This document shows, in pieces, positions 35,079-43,333 of a stretch of DNA of 58,316 nt. The translations under genes and the position numbers were made by a program. The notes under the pieces were generated by a model. The model saw only the letters and a list, made by a program, of their open reading frames with translations, was not told the DNA's origin and did not search any database. The stretch's first letter is position 1. Every line of letters starts with the position of its first letter. This DNA is from Opitutia bacterium (GTDB taxonomy: Bacteria > Verrucomicrobiota > Verrucomicrobiia > Opitutales > Opitutaceae). The stretch is taken from NCBI GenBank assembly GCA_947452315.1, contig CANGCX010000008.1, positions 1 through 58,316 on the forward strand, written 5' to 3'.

Positions 35079-35771
35079 ATGAGCGAAAAACTTTACATTT
35101 GCCCCGGTCGCGGGCTCGGGTTTGCTAACTACGTCATGCACGCCACCAAGGTCATCGGCAAAACCCTCGTTGCCTCGCCGGAGCGAGTGCTCGAGGCCGA
35201 TGCCGACATGGCAATTGTGCATCGCGTGCAAGTCGGTGACGTGGCGGCCTTCGATGAGTTGATCCTTAAATATCGTGAGCGCGTGCTTGGGATTATTTAT
35301 AACATGACTTCAAACCGCGAGGATGCGGCTGATCTTACGCAAGACGCTTTTATCAAGACGTTTCAGTCGATTCATCGTTTTAGCGGGCAGTCTTCGTTTT
35401 TCACGTGGTTGTATCGGATCGCGGTTAATACAGCTCTAAGTCATCTGCGTAAACACCGTCTCCGCTCGTTCTTTAGCCTACAACAAATAGACTCCGATGA
35501 ACCCGTTTCTCGCGAGATCATTGCTGCCCTCACAGATACGAGTGGAGCCGAAAAAGACACTTACGTGCACGAACTTCAGGAAAAATTGAACGAAGCGATG
35601 CAAAAACTGTCTATCAAGCATCGCACCGTGGTTACTTTATTCGAAATCGAGGGCCTGAGCCACCAAGAGATCGCCGAGATCATGGACTCCTCCGTGGGGA
35701 CCGTGCGCTCGCGGCTGCACTATGCGAAACAACTTTTGCAAGCTGAGCTCCAGCCTTACCTGCGCAAATGA
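35079..35771 (+). CDS. ECF-type RNA polymerase sigma factor
   Basis: A 230-residue sigma-70 family factor of the ECF (group 4) type. Region 2 is clear: FDELILKYRERVLGIIYNMT, EDAADLTQDAFIKTFQSI and FSGQSSFFTWLYRIAVNTAL; region 4 contains LSIKHRTVVTLFEIEGLSHQ and IAEIMDSSVGTVRSRLHYAK, the DNA-binding helix-turn-helix. An extra N-terminal segment of about 40 residues precedes region 2. ATG at 35079 is used; 35136 is a second candidate that removes about half of the extension. TTGAGC at 35041 and TATTTT at 35063 lie just upstream. The downstream gene starts inside its stop codon (ATGA), so the pair is co-translated. Confidence 0.9.
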   Translation: MSEKLYICPGRGLGFANYVMHATKVIGKTLVASPERVLEADADMAIVHRVQVGDVAAFDELILKYRERVLGIIYNMTSNREDAADLTQDAFIKTFQSIHRFSGQSSFFTWLYRIAVNTALSHLRKHRLRSFFSLQQIDSDEPVSREIIAALTDTSGAEKDTYVHELQEKLNEAMQKLSIKHRTVVTLFEIEGLSHQEIAEIMDSSVGTVRSRLHYAKQLLQAELQPYLRK

Positions 35772-36634
35772 AGTCCGATCACCAGAAATCTGTGAGTCTT
35801 GAGGATCTGCTGCGTTTGAAGCGGGCCGAGCGTCCAGCGCCGGAATTTTGGGCTCAATTCGAACGCGAGTTGCGCGCTAAGCAACTGGCCGCCCTCGTTA
35901 CAAAACGTCCATGGTGGCAGACCTTGCCCTCCCGTGCTATGGCGGGACTTTCTCGTTATCATTTACCGCTTGGAGCTACGGCGGTGTTAGCGCTGACTTT
36001 TTTGAGCGTGCGGGAATATCAAACCCAGAACGCTACTGCCAGCGGGCTCGTGATGCCCGGGCTTGTGGATCAAGGAGCTGAAAACAATCATCGGACAAAT
36101 TCCGGGTTTTTGGCCGCGGCACCTGCGAATGTGGTTACATTTCCGGCTACCAGCGCCTCTGAAGCTGTTCCTGCAGAAGATAACGATACAAACACGTCTT
36201 CGGAAACTAATTTTATTAGTGCAGAAAGCGCTGAGCGCGGCACCGCGATCGCGGCGCTTAGTGGTGGCGGCGCCGAAAAGATAGCCTTAGCAAGTCCGTC
36301 GGCTCGTTCCATCGCTGAAAATTTCGCTGCCGCCCAATCCGATGATAATACCTTCGGCGGTCGTCCACTGCTGAATCCTGCGATGCGCGGTTTTGAATCG
36401 CGTGTGATGCCGGCACGTACCCCCGTGGTAGATCCACTCGCGCAGATGAAGGCGCCATCAGATGTTCGTCGTGCTCGTTACCTCGGTACGGCGTTGCCGG
36501 TCGTGGCTAATTCCAAGCCTATCACCCCGCGTAGCAGCGAGCGTTTGGCCAGTCGGATTTCTGACGAACGTCTTTACGAATCAGTCAATAGCCGACTCGG
36601 TCTTGGCGGTGATCGCTTGATGGTGAAATTTTGA
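35768..36634 (+). CDS. Putative anti-sigma-type single-pass membrane protein
   Basis: A 288-residue protein coupled to the ECF sigma gene by a four-base overlap. The cytoplasmic N-terminus SLEDLLRLKRAERPAPEFWA is followed by FERELRAKQLAALVTKRP, one membrane segment at about 67-82 (LPLGATAVLALTFLSV) and a low-complexity periplasmic part rich in Ala, Ser and Thr (about 85-288). No His-x-x-x-Cys-x-x-Cys zinc anti-sigma motif is present. Position and topology make an anti-sigma or signalling partner the best guess; similar short N-terminal patterns occur in Opitutaceae neighbours of ECF factors as I remember them, but I cannot confirm. Could also be a plain envelope protein. Confidence 0.65.
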   Translation: MKSDHQKSVSLEDLLRLKRAERPAPEFWAQFERELRAKQLAALVTKRPWWQTLPSRAMAGLSRYHLPLGATAVLALTFLSVREYQTQNATASGLVMPGLVDQGAENNHRTNSGFLAAAPANVVTFPATSASEAVPAEDNDTNTSSETNFISAESAERGTAIAALSGGGAEKIALASPSARSIAENFAAAQSDDNTFGGRPLLNPAMRGFESRVMPARTPVVDPLAQMKAPSDVRRARYLGTALPVVANSKPITPRSSERLASRISDERLYESVNSRLGLGGDRLMVKF

Positions 36635-36715
36635 GGCGGTCATTTTTTTCCGCATCGATAATAACGAGGTTCTGGTTGGGCTTGAGCGTGGGACGCGAGA
36701 GGATTGGCTCAGGTC

Positions 36716-37132
36716 ATGGCTGTTTTTCAAGAGACGCTAACGTTGCGGGCGCGCGGAGCGGGTATGCATGAATTCACCGAGCAGGTCGCGTGCGTGCTTA
36801 GGCGTAGCGGGATGGCTCGAGGAGTGGTGACGATTTTTTGTCAGCACACGAGTGCGAGTTTGGTAATTATGGAAAACGCTGATCCTTCAGCTCGGCGCGA
36901 TCTCGTCGCGTGGCTCGATCGCCTTGTGCCAGTGGACGATCCAGAGTTTGAGCACACGCTAGAAGGGCCCGACGACATGCCCTCCCATATTAAAATGGCA
37001 CTCACGCGCACGAGCGAGAGCGTACCGTTTGCTGAGGGCCGATTGCAGCTGGGGACGTGGCAGGGTATTTTTTTGTGGGAACACCGTCGAGCCCCGCACG
37101 AGCGTACGGTGATAGTGACGGTGCTGGGTTAG
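36716..37132 (+). CDS. YjbQ family (UPF0047) protein
   Basis: A 138-residue small domain protein of the YjbQ/UPF0047 family. The conserved motifs are present: VVTIFCQHTSASLVIMENAD, then DDMPSHIKMALTRTSES, and LQLGTWQGIFLWEHRR. The His residues around these sites bind metal in known structures. Members have weak thiamine-phosphate synthase activity in vitro and are widely conserved with unclear main role. ATG at 36716 was preferred over TTG at 36704. Convergent with fumarase, stops 10 bases apart. Confidence 0.93.
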   Translation: MAVFQETLTLRARGAGMHEFTEQVACVLRRSGMARGVVTIFCQHTSASLVIMENADPSARRDLVAWLDRLVPVDDPEFEHTLEGPDDMPSHIKMALTRTSESVPFAEGRLQLGTWQGIFLWEHRRAPHERTVIVTVLG

Positions 37133-37142
37133 AAGCTTAGTT

Positions 37143-38780
37143 TCAGCCTGGGACGCAGATGCCACAATTGTTGACGAAGAAGTCGTTGCCCTTGTCGTCG
37201 ACGAGGATGAAGGCGGGGAAGTCTTCCACTTCGATCTTCCAAATCGCTTCCATTCCGAGCTCAGGGTATTCGAGGACTTCGACTTTCTTGATGTTATCCT
37301 GCGCTAAGATTGCGGCGGGGCCTCCGATGCTACCGAGGTAAAATCCGCCATTGGCTTTGCAGGATTTGGTGACGGCTTGGCTGCGGTTGCCTTTGGCGAG
37401 CATGATCATAGAGCCGCCGAGAGATTGGAAGTTGCTGACGTAACTATCCATGCGGCCTGCGGTTGTCGGGCCGAAGGAGCCTGAGGCGAAACCGGTTGGG
37501 GTCTTGGCAGGGCCGGCGTAGTAGATGGGATGATTTTTAACGTAGTCGGGCAGGCCGAGGCCGGCGTCGATGCGCTCTTGGAGTTTCGCGTGGGCGCTAT
37601 CGCGGGCCACGATCATTGGGCCGCTAAGCGATACGCGAGTGGTGACGGGATATTTGGAGAGCTCTACAAGAATCTCAGACATTGGTCGGCGGAGATCGAT
37701 TTTAACGATGTTGTCGTCTTTGAATTTTCGATCGGCTTCGGGGATGAATTGGCCTGGGTTGGTTTCCATCGCCTCGAGGAAGACGCCGTCTTTGGTGATC
37801 TTGGCTTTGATGTTACGGTCGGCACTGCACGAAACGCCCATGCCGACAGGGCAGCTGGCGCCGTGGCGCGGCAGCCGTACGACGCGGACATCGAGGGCAA
37901 AATACTTACCTCCGAATTGGGCTCCGATTTTACTATTTTGAGCGATTTCCAAGATTTTCTTTTCCCACTCGAGATCGCGGAAGGCACGGCCATGTTCGTT
38001 GCCTGAGGTGGGAAGTGCGTCGAGGTATTTTGCGGACGCGAGCTTGAGCGTTTTCAGGCACGCTTCTGCGCTGGTGCCACCGAGTACGAAGACAAGGTGG
38101 TAGGGTGGGCAGGCGCTAGTGCCGAGGTATTGGAGTTTTTCGGTGACGAATTTTTCGAGGCTCTTCGGATTGAGCAGCGCCTTGGTTTCTTGGTATAGAA
38201 ACATTTTGTTGGCGGAGCCGCCTCCTTTGGCGACGAAGAGAAATTCGTACTTCGCGCCTTCGGTGGCGTAGAGGTCGATTTGGGCGGGGAGATTGGTCCC
38301 GGTGTTGACCTCTTTCCAAAGATCGATCGGTGCGACTTGGGAGTAGCGAAGATTTTCCTTGGTGTAGCAGTCGTAGACTCCACGGCTGAGCCACTCTGCG
38401 TCATTGGCGCCAGTCCAGACTTGTTGGCCTTTTTTACCGAGTATGGTGGCGGTGCCGGTGTCTTGGCACATCGGTAGAATACCGCGCGCAGCGATCTCAG
38501 CATTTTTGAGTAGGGTAAGGGCGACGTAGCGGTCGTTGGCACTAGCGGCAGGGTCGTCGAGGATCGCGGCGACTTGGGCGACATGTTTCGAACGGAGGAA
38601 AAACGACGTGTCGTGAAATGCGTGCTGCGCGAGATAGGAGAGCGTCTCAGGTGCGACTTTGAGGATTTCTCTGCCTTCGAAGATTGTGGTGCTCACCCCT
38701 TCTTTAGTGAGTAGGCGGTAAACGGTGTCGTCTGGGCCGAGGGGCAGAGGGTCTTGATAAACGAAGGCAGGCGTAGGCAT
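37143..38780 (-). CDS. Class I fumarate hydratase (iron-sulfur)
   Basis: A 545-residue [4Fe-4S] fumarase, the usual length of E. coli FumA/FumB. The three cluster cysteines are Cys105 ([10 protein letters not shown]), Cys224 ([10 protein letters not shown]) and Cys318 ([12 protein letters not shown]), equal to the numbering known for FumA. Other family sites are [34 protein letters not shown] and [17 protein letters not shown]. It interconverts fumarate and malate in the TCA cycle in the cytoplasm; class I enzymes are oxygen-labile. Whether a class II enzyme exists elsewhere cannot be told. The start is ATG at 38780. The Gfo/Idh gene lies 104 bases upstream on the same strand. Confidence 0.95.
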   Translation of the reverse strand: MPTPAFVYQDPLPLGPDDTVYRLLTKEGVSTTIFEGREILKVAPETLSYLAQHAFHDTSFFLRSKHVAQVAAILDDPAASANDRYVALTLLKNAEIAARGILPMCQDTGTATILGKKGQQVWTGANDAEWLSRGVYDCYTKENLRYSQVAPIDLWKEVNTGTNLPAQIDLYATEGAKYEFLFVAKGGGSANKMFLYQETKALLNPKSLEKFVTEKLQYLGTSACPPYHLVFVLGGTSAEACLKTLKLASAKYLDALPTSGNEHGRAFRDLEWEKKILEIAQNSKIGAQFGGKYFALDVRVVRLPRHGASCPVGMGVSCSADRNIKAKITKDGVFLEAMETNPGQFIPEADRKFKDDNIVKIDLRRPMSEILVELSKYPVTTRVSLSGPMIVARDSAHAKLQERIDAGLGLPDYVKNHPIYYAGPAKTPTGFASGSFGPTTAGRMDSYVSNFQSLGGSMIMLAKGNRSQAVTKSCKANGGFYLGSIGGPAAILAQDNIKKVEVLEYPELGMEAIWKIEVEDFPAFILVDDKGNDFFVNNCGICVPG

Positions 38781-38884
38781 AGGCTTAACTTGGCGTTAGG
38801 AGCTTAGGGAGTAAAGCGGGTGGCGAATTATGGGCCGCTTTGTCCGCAGAAATTAGGGCCGCGTGGGGTTGGCTTTAACCGACC

Positions 38885-40135
38885 TTACGGGGTGGCCATC
38901 ATGCGGACGGTGGCTTCGAAGCGCGAAAGATCGGCTGGAGTTGTTATCTCGCTGCCAGGGTGGTTCCAACCCTGGGCGCTAGGCCAGATACCGTGCGCGA
39001 GAAACGAATCGCAGGCTGTGTTCATACCAGTGACGTTAAGGTAATCTTTTTGTTCTTTTTCATCGCGTACGCCTGAGATGAGGCTGGCGGGGAACGGCGA
39101 GATGATGCGACTGGAGACATGCGCGAGGTTGTTGAGCGCGACGAAGGGACGAGAGTCGACAAGTGATGTGGCAGGTCGCGATGTTTCACCTCGGAGGTAG
39201 CGGTAATAATCGAGGTGGTTGCATTCGAGGCCATCGAACGGCTCGGGCGTGCTTCGCTCGATGCGGCCGTCGTGCCAGCGAATCTCAATCTGGCGGCCCA
39301 CCGCGTAGTGGAGCGTGGCGCGCTCGCAAAGGAGCGTTTCATTATGCGAGGCAGTTCCAGCGCAGGCGTGCGATAGGGCGAAGCGCAGGTTGACGCCAGT
39401 GGTGGTCGCAGCCTCGACGAAAAACGTATCTGCTCCCTCGATGGCATGGGCGCGATAAAGTTCGGCGCGCACGGTGGCGAGTTGCGCCCAACTGTGTAGT
39501 AGGTGCGGGCCGGCCCAGAACAATACGTTGTGGACAAAGTGCGCCATGGCGTTGCCGAAACATGAATCGAGTACGGGTCGATCCGCCATCATAAGGCGAC
39601 CAGCCCAGTCGTTGCGCTGGAAGTAACTCGCGGGTCGCGGCCAGAGAGCGCTAAGCGTTGTGCTTCGCAGCGCGCCGAATTCACCCGCGAGCAGGCGCTC
39701 TTTTAATGCGAGACGCGGTTTCTCGACAATAAAGTTGAAGCCGACCAGCGAGGCTTTGGTCGCTTGCGTATCAGCGGAGATCATTCGCTCGAGCTCGGCA
39801 TGATCGAGTGTGGGCGGTTTCTCTAGATAAACAGGCAGACCGAGGGCTGTGACGGCCGCGTGCATCTCGGCATGGAGATTAATCGGCGTGGGAATGACGA
39901 CGAGATCGAGGTTGTTCGCGCAAGCCGCGAGCATAGTGCGGTAGTCGGCAAAAACCTTCACGCCTCGGGCCGTGAAGCTAAGAGTTTCACGTTCTTTCGC
40001 GAACGCATCGGCGCGCGGATCGCAGGTGCAAATAAGTTTGGCGTGGCCGCGTTCCTCGAGCCGGGCGACGGCATTGTGGTGTGATCCGGCGAATCCGCCG
40101 AGGCCAACGATGGCGATGCGGATAGGGGGCTTCAC
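38885..40135 (-). CDS. Gfo/Idh/MocA family oxidoreductase
   Basis: A 416-residue NAD(P)-dependent sugar dehydrogenase-like protein. The Rossmann loop is AIVGLGGFAGSHHNAV at the N-terminus; the family's Glu-Lys-Pro motif appears as YLEKPPTLDHAEL, followed by the region for substrate binding (WPRPASYFQRNDWAGR). The chain is longer than the typical 330-390. The start is GTG at 40135, overlapping the stop of the upstream kdsD gene by four bases (GTGA), so they are a two-gene operon. Substrate is probably a sugar or sugar acid; nothing more can be read. Confidence 0.88.
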   Translation of the reverse strand: MKPPIRIAIVGLGGFAGSHHNAVARLEERGHAKLICTCDPRADAFAKERETLSFTARGVKVFADYRTMLAACANNLDLVVIPTPINLHAEMHAAVTALGLPVYLEKPPTLDHAELERMISADTQATKASLVGFNFIVEKPRLALKERLLAGEFGALRSTTLSALWPRPASYFQRNDWAGRLMMADRPVLDSCFGNAMAHFVHNVLFWAGPHLLHSWAQLATVRAELYRAHAIEGADTFFVEAATTTGVNLRFALSHACAGTASHNETLLCERATLHYAVGRQIEIRWHDGRIERSTPEPFDGLECNHLDYYRYLRGETSRPATSLVDSRPFVALNNLAHVSSRIISPFPASLISGVRDEKEQKDYLNVTGMNTACDSFLAHGIWPSAQGWNHPGSEITTPADLSRFEATVRMMATP

Positions 40136-41121
40136 ACGATTTTTAATTTAGGCAAATCTTGTCCGTCGATGAGGCCTACGGGTCGGCCTTGGGTATCGAC
40201 GACGATGAGATCGTCGATCTTGTGGGCCTCGAAGAGACGAAGCGCGTCCACGCCGAGTGCTTCGGCGGATATAGTCTTGGGTTTGCGCGTCATGAATGCC
40301 GCCACGGGACGTTCTAGAAAATCGGGCCCTGTGAGTGCGCTGCGACGAAAATCGCCGTCGGTGAGAATGCCGGTAAGGCGTCCCGTTTTTTTTGCGATCA
40401 GGGCGATACTGCCGCTCTTGGCCTTGGTCATCGCGAGAATCGCCTCTTGGAGTGTGACGGTGTCCGCTGCGATCGGGAGGCGTTCGTCGGTGCGCATGAT
40501 ATCGCGCACGCGCAAAAGCAGCACGCGACCGAGGTTGCCCGCTGGGTGGAAGCGTGCGAAGTCGTCGCGGGTGAGGCCGCGGGCTTCTAGAATAACCATT
40601 GCGAGTGCGTCACCGAGCGCGAGGGCGGCGGTGGTGCTTGCCGTGGGGGCGAGTTTTAGCGGACAGGCCTCACGGGGAACGTGGTAGAGAAGGCGGTAGT
40701 CTGCGGCGCTGGCGAGGTCGGAATCGCTTTGCGAGGTAAACGCGACGACACGTAGACCGAAACGTTTCAAAAGCGGGATAAGGCGCAGGATTTCTTCGGA
40801 TTGGCCGCTGTTACTGAGCAGAATCGCCAGATCGCCCTCGGCGCACAGCCCGAGATCACCGTGGAGCGCCTGCGTGGCGTCGAGAAAACAGGAGGCGACG
40901 CCGGTGCTATTGAAGGTCGCTGCGATTTTCTGGGCGATGTGGGCGGATTTACCGACGCCGCTGAAGATCAATTTTCCACTGTTAGCTGCCGTTGATTCGA
41001 CGGCGCGAGCAGTGGCAACAAATTCCCGGTCTAAGCTCCGGGCGGTGGCGGTGAGAGCCTCACCTTCGATACGGAAGCAGCGTCGGGCGCGGGCGAGGGC
41101 AGATTTCGGAGCGATGGCCAT
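40132..41121 (-). CDS. kdsD: Arabinose-5-phosphate isomerase, KdsD/GutQ type
   Basis: A 329-residue sugar-phosphate isomerase with an SIS domain (about 35-190, with FSGVGKSAHIAQKIAATFNS and LLSNSGQSEEILRLIP) and two C-terminal CBS domains (about 210-329, MRTDERLPIAADTVTL, LIAKKTGRLTGILTDGDF, ALRLFEAHKIDDLIVVDTQG). Such enzymes convert D-ribulose 5-phosphate to D-arabinose 5-phosphate, the first step toward Kdo in lipopolysaccharide. This implies a Gram-negative envelope with Kdo, unless it serves another sugar path. It is translationally coupled to a Gfo/Idh dehydrogenase. Divergent from the LysM lipoprotein gene. Confidence 0.92.
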   Translation of the reverse strand: MAIAPKSALARARRCFRIEGEALTATARSLDREFVATARAVESTAANSGKLIFSGVGKSAHIAQKIAATFNSTGVASCFLDATQALHGDLGLCAEGDLAILLSNSGQSEEILRLIPLLKRFGLRVVAFTSQSDSDLASAADYRLLYHVPREACPLKLAPTASTTAALALGDALAMVILEARGLTRDDFARFHPAGNLGRVLLLRVRDIMRTDERLPIAADTVTLQEAILAMTKAKSGSIALIAKKTGRLTGILTDGDFRRSALTGPDFLERPVAAFMTRKPKTISAEALGVDALRLFEAHKIDDLIVVDTQGRPVGLIDGQDLPKLKIV

Positions 41122-41198
41122 TTATGATTTGAACCGCGAGGGCGGAGACTGGAACTTAGGGGAGGCTTATTTGCATTCAATCCCTTTCACTGTTTCCG

Positions 41199-42077
41199 AT
41201 GTCCAAGTTTTTAAAAATTCTCTCCGCTATAATGGTCCTAGCCTTTGGGCTGGTGGGCGCGGGTTGCGGTCCCGGTGAGAGCTTGGGCTTAAGCGCGGAG
41301 ACGGATGACGCAGCCTACCGCGAAGGCCAGCAACTGGTAAAACAGGGTCGCCCGCAGGAAGCGCTGTCGACGTTTCTACGCGTCATCGCGCGGCGCGGTG
41401 AGGCGTCGCCCGAGTCGCATCTCGAAGCAGGCCTCATTTATAAACAGCATATCAAAGACCCGATCGCGGCCATTTATCATTTTCGCAAGTACCTCGAACA
41501 ACAACCCAACTCTCGTCAGGCCCCACTCGTGCGCCAACAAATCGAGGCAGCTAAACGTGATTTTGGACGCACGCTACCCAATCAGCCACTGGACTCACGA
41601 GAAGTTCGGCTGGACGGTTTTGACCAACGCGAACGTCTCGAGCGTGAAAATGAACAGCTGCGCAATGAACTCTCTATTTTGCGCGGTATCAGCGGTAGCA
41701 CGCCCTCGAGCCTCGGTTCAGTCCCTCGTGGCGCCACCGCTGAAAGCGTGGATGCGCGCCTGCCTGCGCCTGCGGCAGCGGATGAAACCTCGGCTATCAC
41801 ACTTGCACCCATCGCCAATCGTGAGCCTGAGCCCAGCGCGGATTTTCAAACTCCTTCTAATATAGTCGGTGCTCGCAGTAAGGCTTCGGCGCCAAGCCCA
41901 ACCGGTGGTCGGCGGCATACGGTCGCTGCGAAAGATTCACTCTACGCTATCGCGAAAAAATATTATGGCGCCGCCACCAACGCCCGCGTCCAAGCCCTAA
42001 TTGAGGCCAACCGCGATGTGCTGCCAGCCGGCGCCGGCACACCGCTCAAGGAAGGTATGACGTTGAAAATTCCGTGA
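41199..42077 (+). CDS. LysM-domain lipoprotein with TPR-like and coiled-coil parts
   Basis: A 292-residue envelope protein. The N-terminal signal ends in a lipobox VGAGC (Cys23). Residues about 37-110 contain a tetratricopeptide-like helix pair (YREGQQLVKQGRPQEALSTF, AGLIYKQHIKDPIAAIYHF). About 140-165 is a short charged coiled coil (FDQRERLERENEQLRNELSI), then a low-complexity linker, and finally a LysM domain (HTVAAKDSLYAIAKKYYG, ending MTLKIP) at about 243-292, which binds N-acetylglucosamine in peptidoglycan. It probably tethers to outer membrane and wall, possibly in cell division or envelope assembly. ATG at 41199; no Shine-Dalgarno. Confidence 0.88.
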   Translation: MSKFLKILSAIMVLAFGLVGAGCGPGESLGLSAETDDAAYREGQQLVKQGRPQEALSTFLRVIARRGEASPESHLEAGLIYKQHIKDPIAAIYHFRKYLEQQPNSRQAPLVRQQIEAAKRDFGRTLPNQPLDSREVRLDGFDQRERLERENEQLRNELSILRGISGSTPSSLGSVPRGATAESVDARLPAPAAADETSAITLAPIANREPEPSADFQTPSNIVGARSKASAPSPTGGRRHTVAAKDSLYAIAKKYYGAATNARVQALIEANRDVLPAGAGTPLKEGMTLKIP

Positions 42078-42078
42078 T

Positions 42079-42098
42079 CACGCCGGTTTGCCGGCGTG
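42079..42098 (+). terminator. Hairpin after the LysM lipoprotein gene
   Basis: A perfect 8-base stem, CACGCCGG at 42079-42086 and CCGGCGTG at 42091-42098, with a TTTG loop, begins one base after the lipoprotein stop codon. The next T-run is at 42118, some 20 bases later, so it is not a textbook rho-independent terminator. It may weaken read-through to the aminotransferase gene or protect the upstream message. Confidence 0.4.
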
Positions 42099-42137
42099 GC
42101 GGTTGATATTCGTACGCTTTTTTCTGCTATATTCCCC

Positions 42138-43289
42138 ATGCCCCGCACCTCGCTTAGAACCGCTGGTTTTACTGAGTCGCTCATCCGTGAGATGTCTCGC
42201 GTCGCCGTGCAGCACGGTGCGATCAATCTTTCGCAAGGTTTCCCGGATTGGGACCCGCCCGCTACTCTCGTGCAGGCGGGTAAAGATGCGATGGATGCCG
42301 GGCGACACCAATACGCCGTGACATGGGGTGCGCCTGAATTACGCGCGGCGCTCGGCGCGAAGATCGCGCGGTTCACGGGGCGGCCGGTGGATGCGGACCG
42401 CGAGCTCGTGGTGACCTGTGGTGCGACGGAGGCAATGATGGCCGCATTTATGACCGTCTGTGATCCGGGCGACAAGGTTGGGATGTTCTCTCCATTTTAC
42501 GAAAACTACAATGCCGACGCGATTCTCTCCGGCGCGCAGCCTGTGCATGTCCCTCTGCATCCGCCTCATTATCGCTTTGATCCGGCTGAGCTGCGCCGAG
42601 CATTTGCGAGCGGATTGAAAGCGTTTGTATTATGCAATCCATCGAATCCGTGCGGTCGGGTTTTTACGCGTGAGGAGCTTTTGCAGATCGCGGAGCTTGC
42701 TGAGGAATTTGATACGTGGGTGCTCACGGATGAGGTGTACGAGCATATCGTCTTCGCTCCGAACCGGCACACCTATTTTTCTACATTGCCCGGTATGGCT
42801 CAGCGCACGCTCATGTGTTCGTCGTTATCGAAGACATTTTCGATCACCGGGTGGCGGCTGGGTTATCTCCATGCGGCGCCGAGTGTAATTGCGCAGGCGC
42901 GTAAGGTTCATGATTTTTTGACGGTGGGCGCGGCAGCACCGTTACAACACGCGGTAGTCACGGCGTTGAATTTTCCGACAAGTTACTATGATGGATTGAC
43001 GGCGGAGTATGCGGCCTCGCGCGATGTGTTGCTGAGTTATCTCGATCAGACCGGTTTGAGCTACACGCGGCCTGAGGGTGCGTATTTTGTGATGCTCGAT
43101 ATTTCGCCTTTCGGCTATGCAAGCGACGTGGAATTCGCGCACTGGATGACTAGAGAGATCGGCGTCGCGCCCGTGCCAGGCTCAAGTTTTTTTGCGAACG
43201 GTGAAAATCGCTACGTGCGGCTTAATTTTGCCAAGAAGCCTACGACGCTTCACGCTGCGGGTGAGCGGTTGTTGAAATTAAAGCGCTAG
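42138..43289 (+). CDS. Class I/II pyridoxal-phosphate aminotransferase
   Basis: A 383-residue aminotransferase of fold type I. Landmarks are INLSQGFPDWDPP near the N-terminus (methionine/kynurenine aminotransferase-like), TCGATEAMMAAF, FVLCNPSNPCGRVFTREEL, VLTDEVYEHIVF with the cofactor Asp and Tyr, the Schiff-base Lys in SSLSKTFSITGWRLGYL, and the substrate-binding Arg near ENRYVRLNFAKK. It is likely to act on aromatic or sulfur amino acids, but the exact donor is uncertain. The ATG at 42138 is chosen, giving a normal N-terminus; a GTG at 42096 would include the hairpin region. Convergent with the D-aminoacylase gene. Confidence 0.9.
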   Translation: MPRTSLRTAGFTESLIREMSRVAVQHGAINLSQGFPDWDPPATLVQAGKDAMDAGRHQYAVTWGAPELRAALGAKIARFTGRPVDADRELVVTCGATEAMMAAFMTVCDPGDKVGMFSPFYENYNADAILSGAQPVHVPLHPPHYRFDPAELRRAFASGLKAFVLCNPSNPCGRVFTREELLQIAELAEEFDTWVLTDEVYEHIVFAPNRHTYFSTLPGMAQRTLMCSSLSKTFSITGWRLGYLHAAPSVIAQARKVHDFLTVGAAAPLQHAVVTALNFPTSYYDGLTAEYAASRDVLLSYLDQTGLSYTRPEGAYFVMLDISPFGYASDVEFAHWMTREIGVAPVPGSSFFANGENRYVRLNFAKKPTTLHAAGERLLKLKR

Positions 43290-43309
43290 CATGAGCGTGA
43301 GCGTAGCGC
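43283..43309. other. Inverted repeat at the aminotransferase/aminoacylase convergence
   Basis: GCGCTA at 43283-43288 and TAGCGC at 43304-43309 flank a 15-base spacer with short GAGCG repeats. It includes the aminotransferase stop TAG and lies between two convergent stops. It could form a weak bidirectional stop signal; no T-run is seen. Confidence 0.3.
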
Positions 43310-43333
43310 CTGAGGGATGTTTAGGGCGGCGAT

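Noticed and set aside
37530-38006. A 158-codon plus-strand frame opposite fumarase
   Set aside because: It lies wholly inside a strongly conserved gene with all three cluster cysteines; the antisense translation is unrecognisable and driven by GC-rich third positions.
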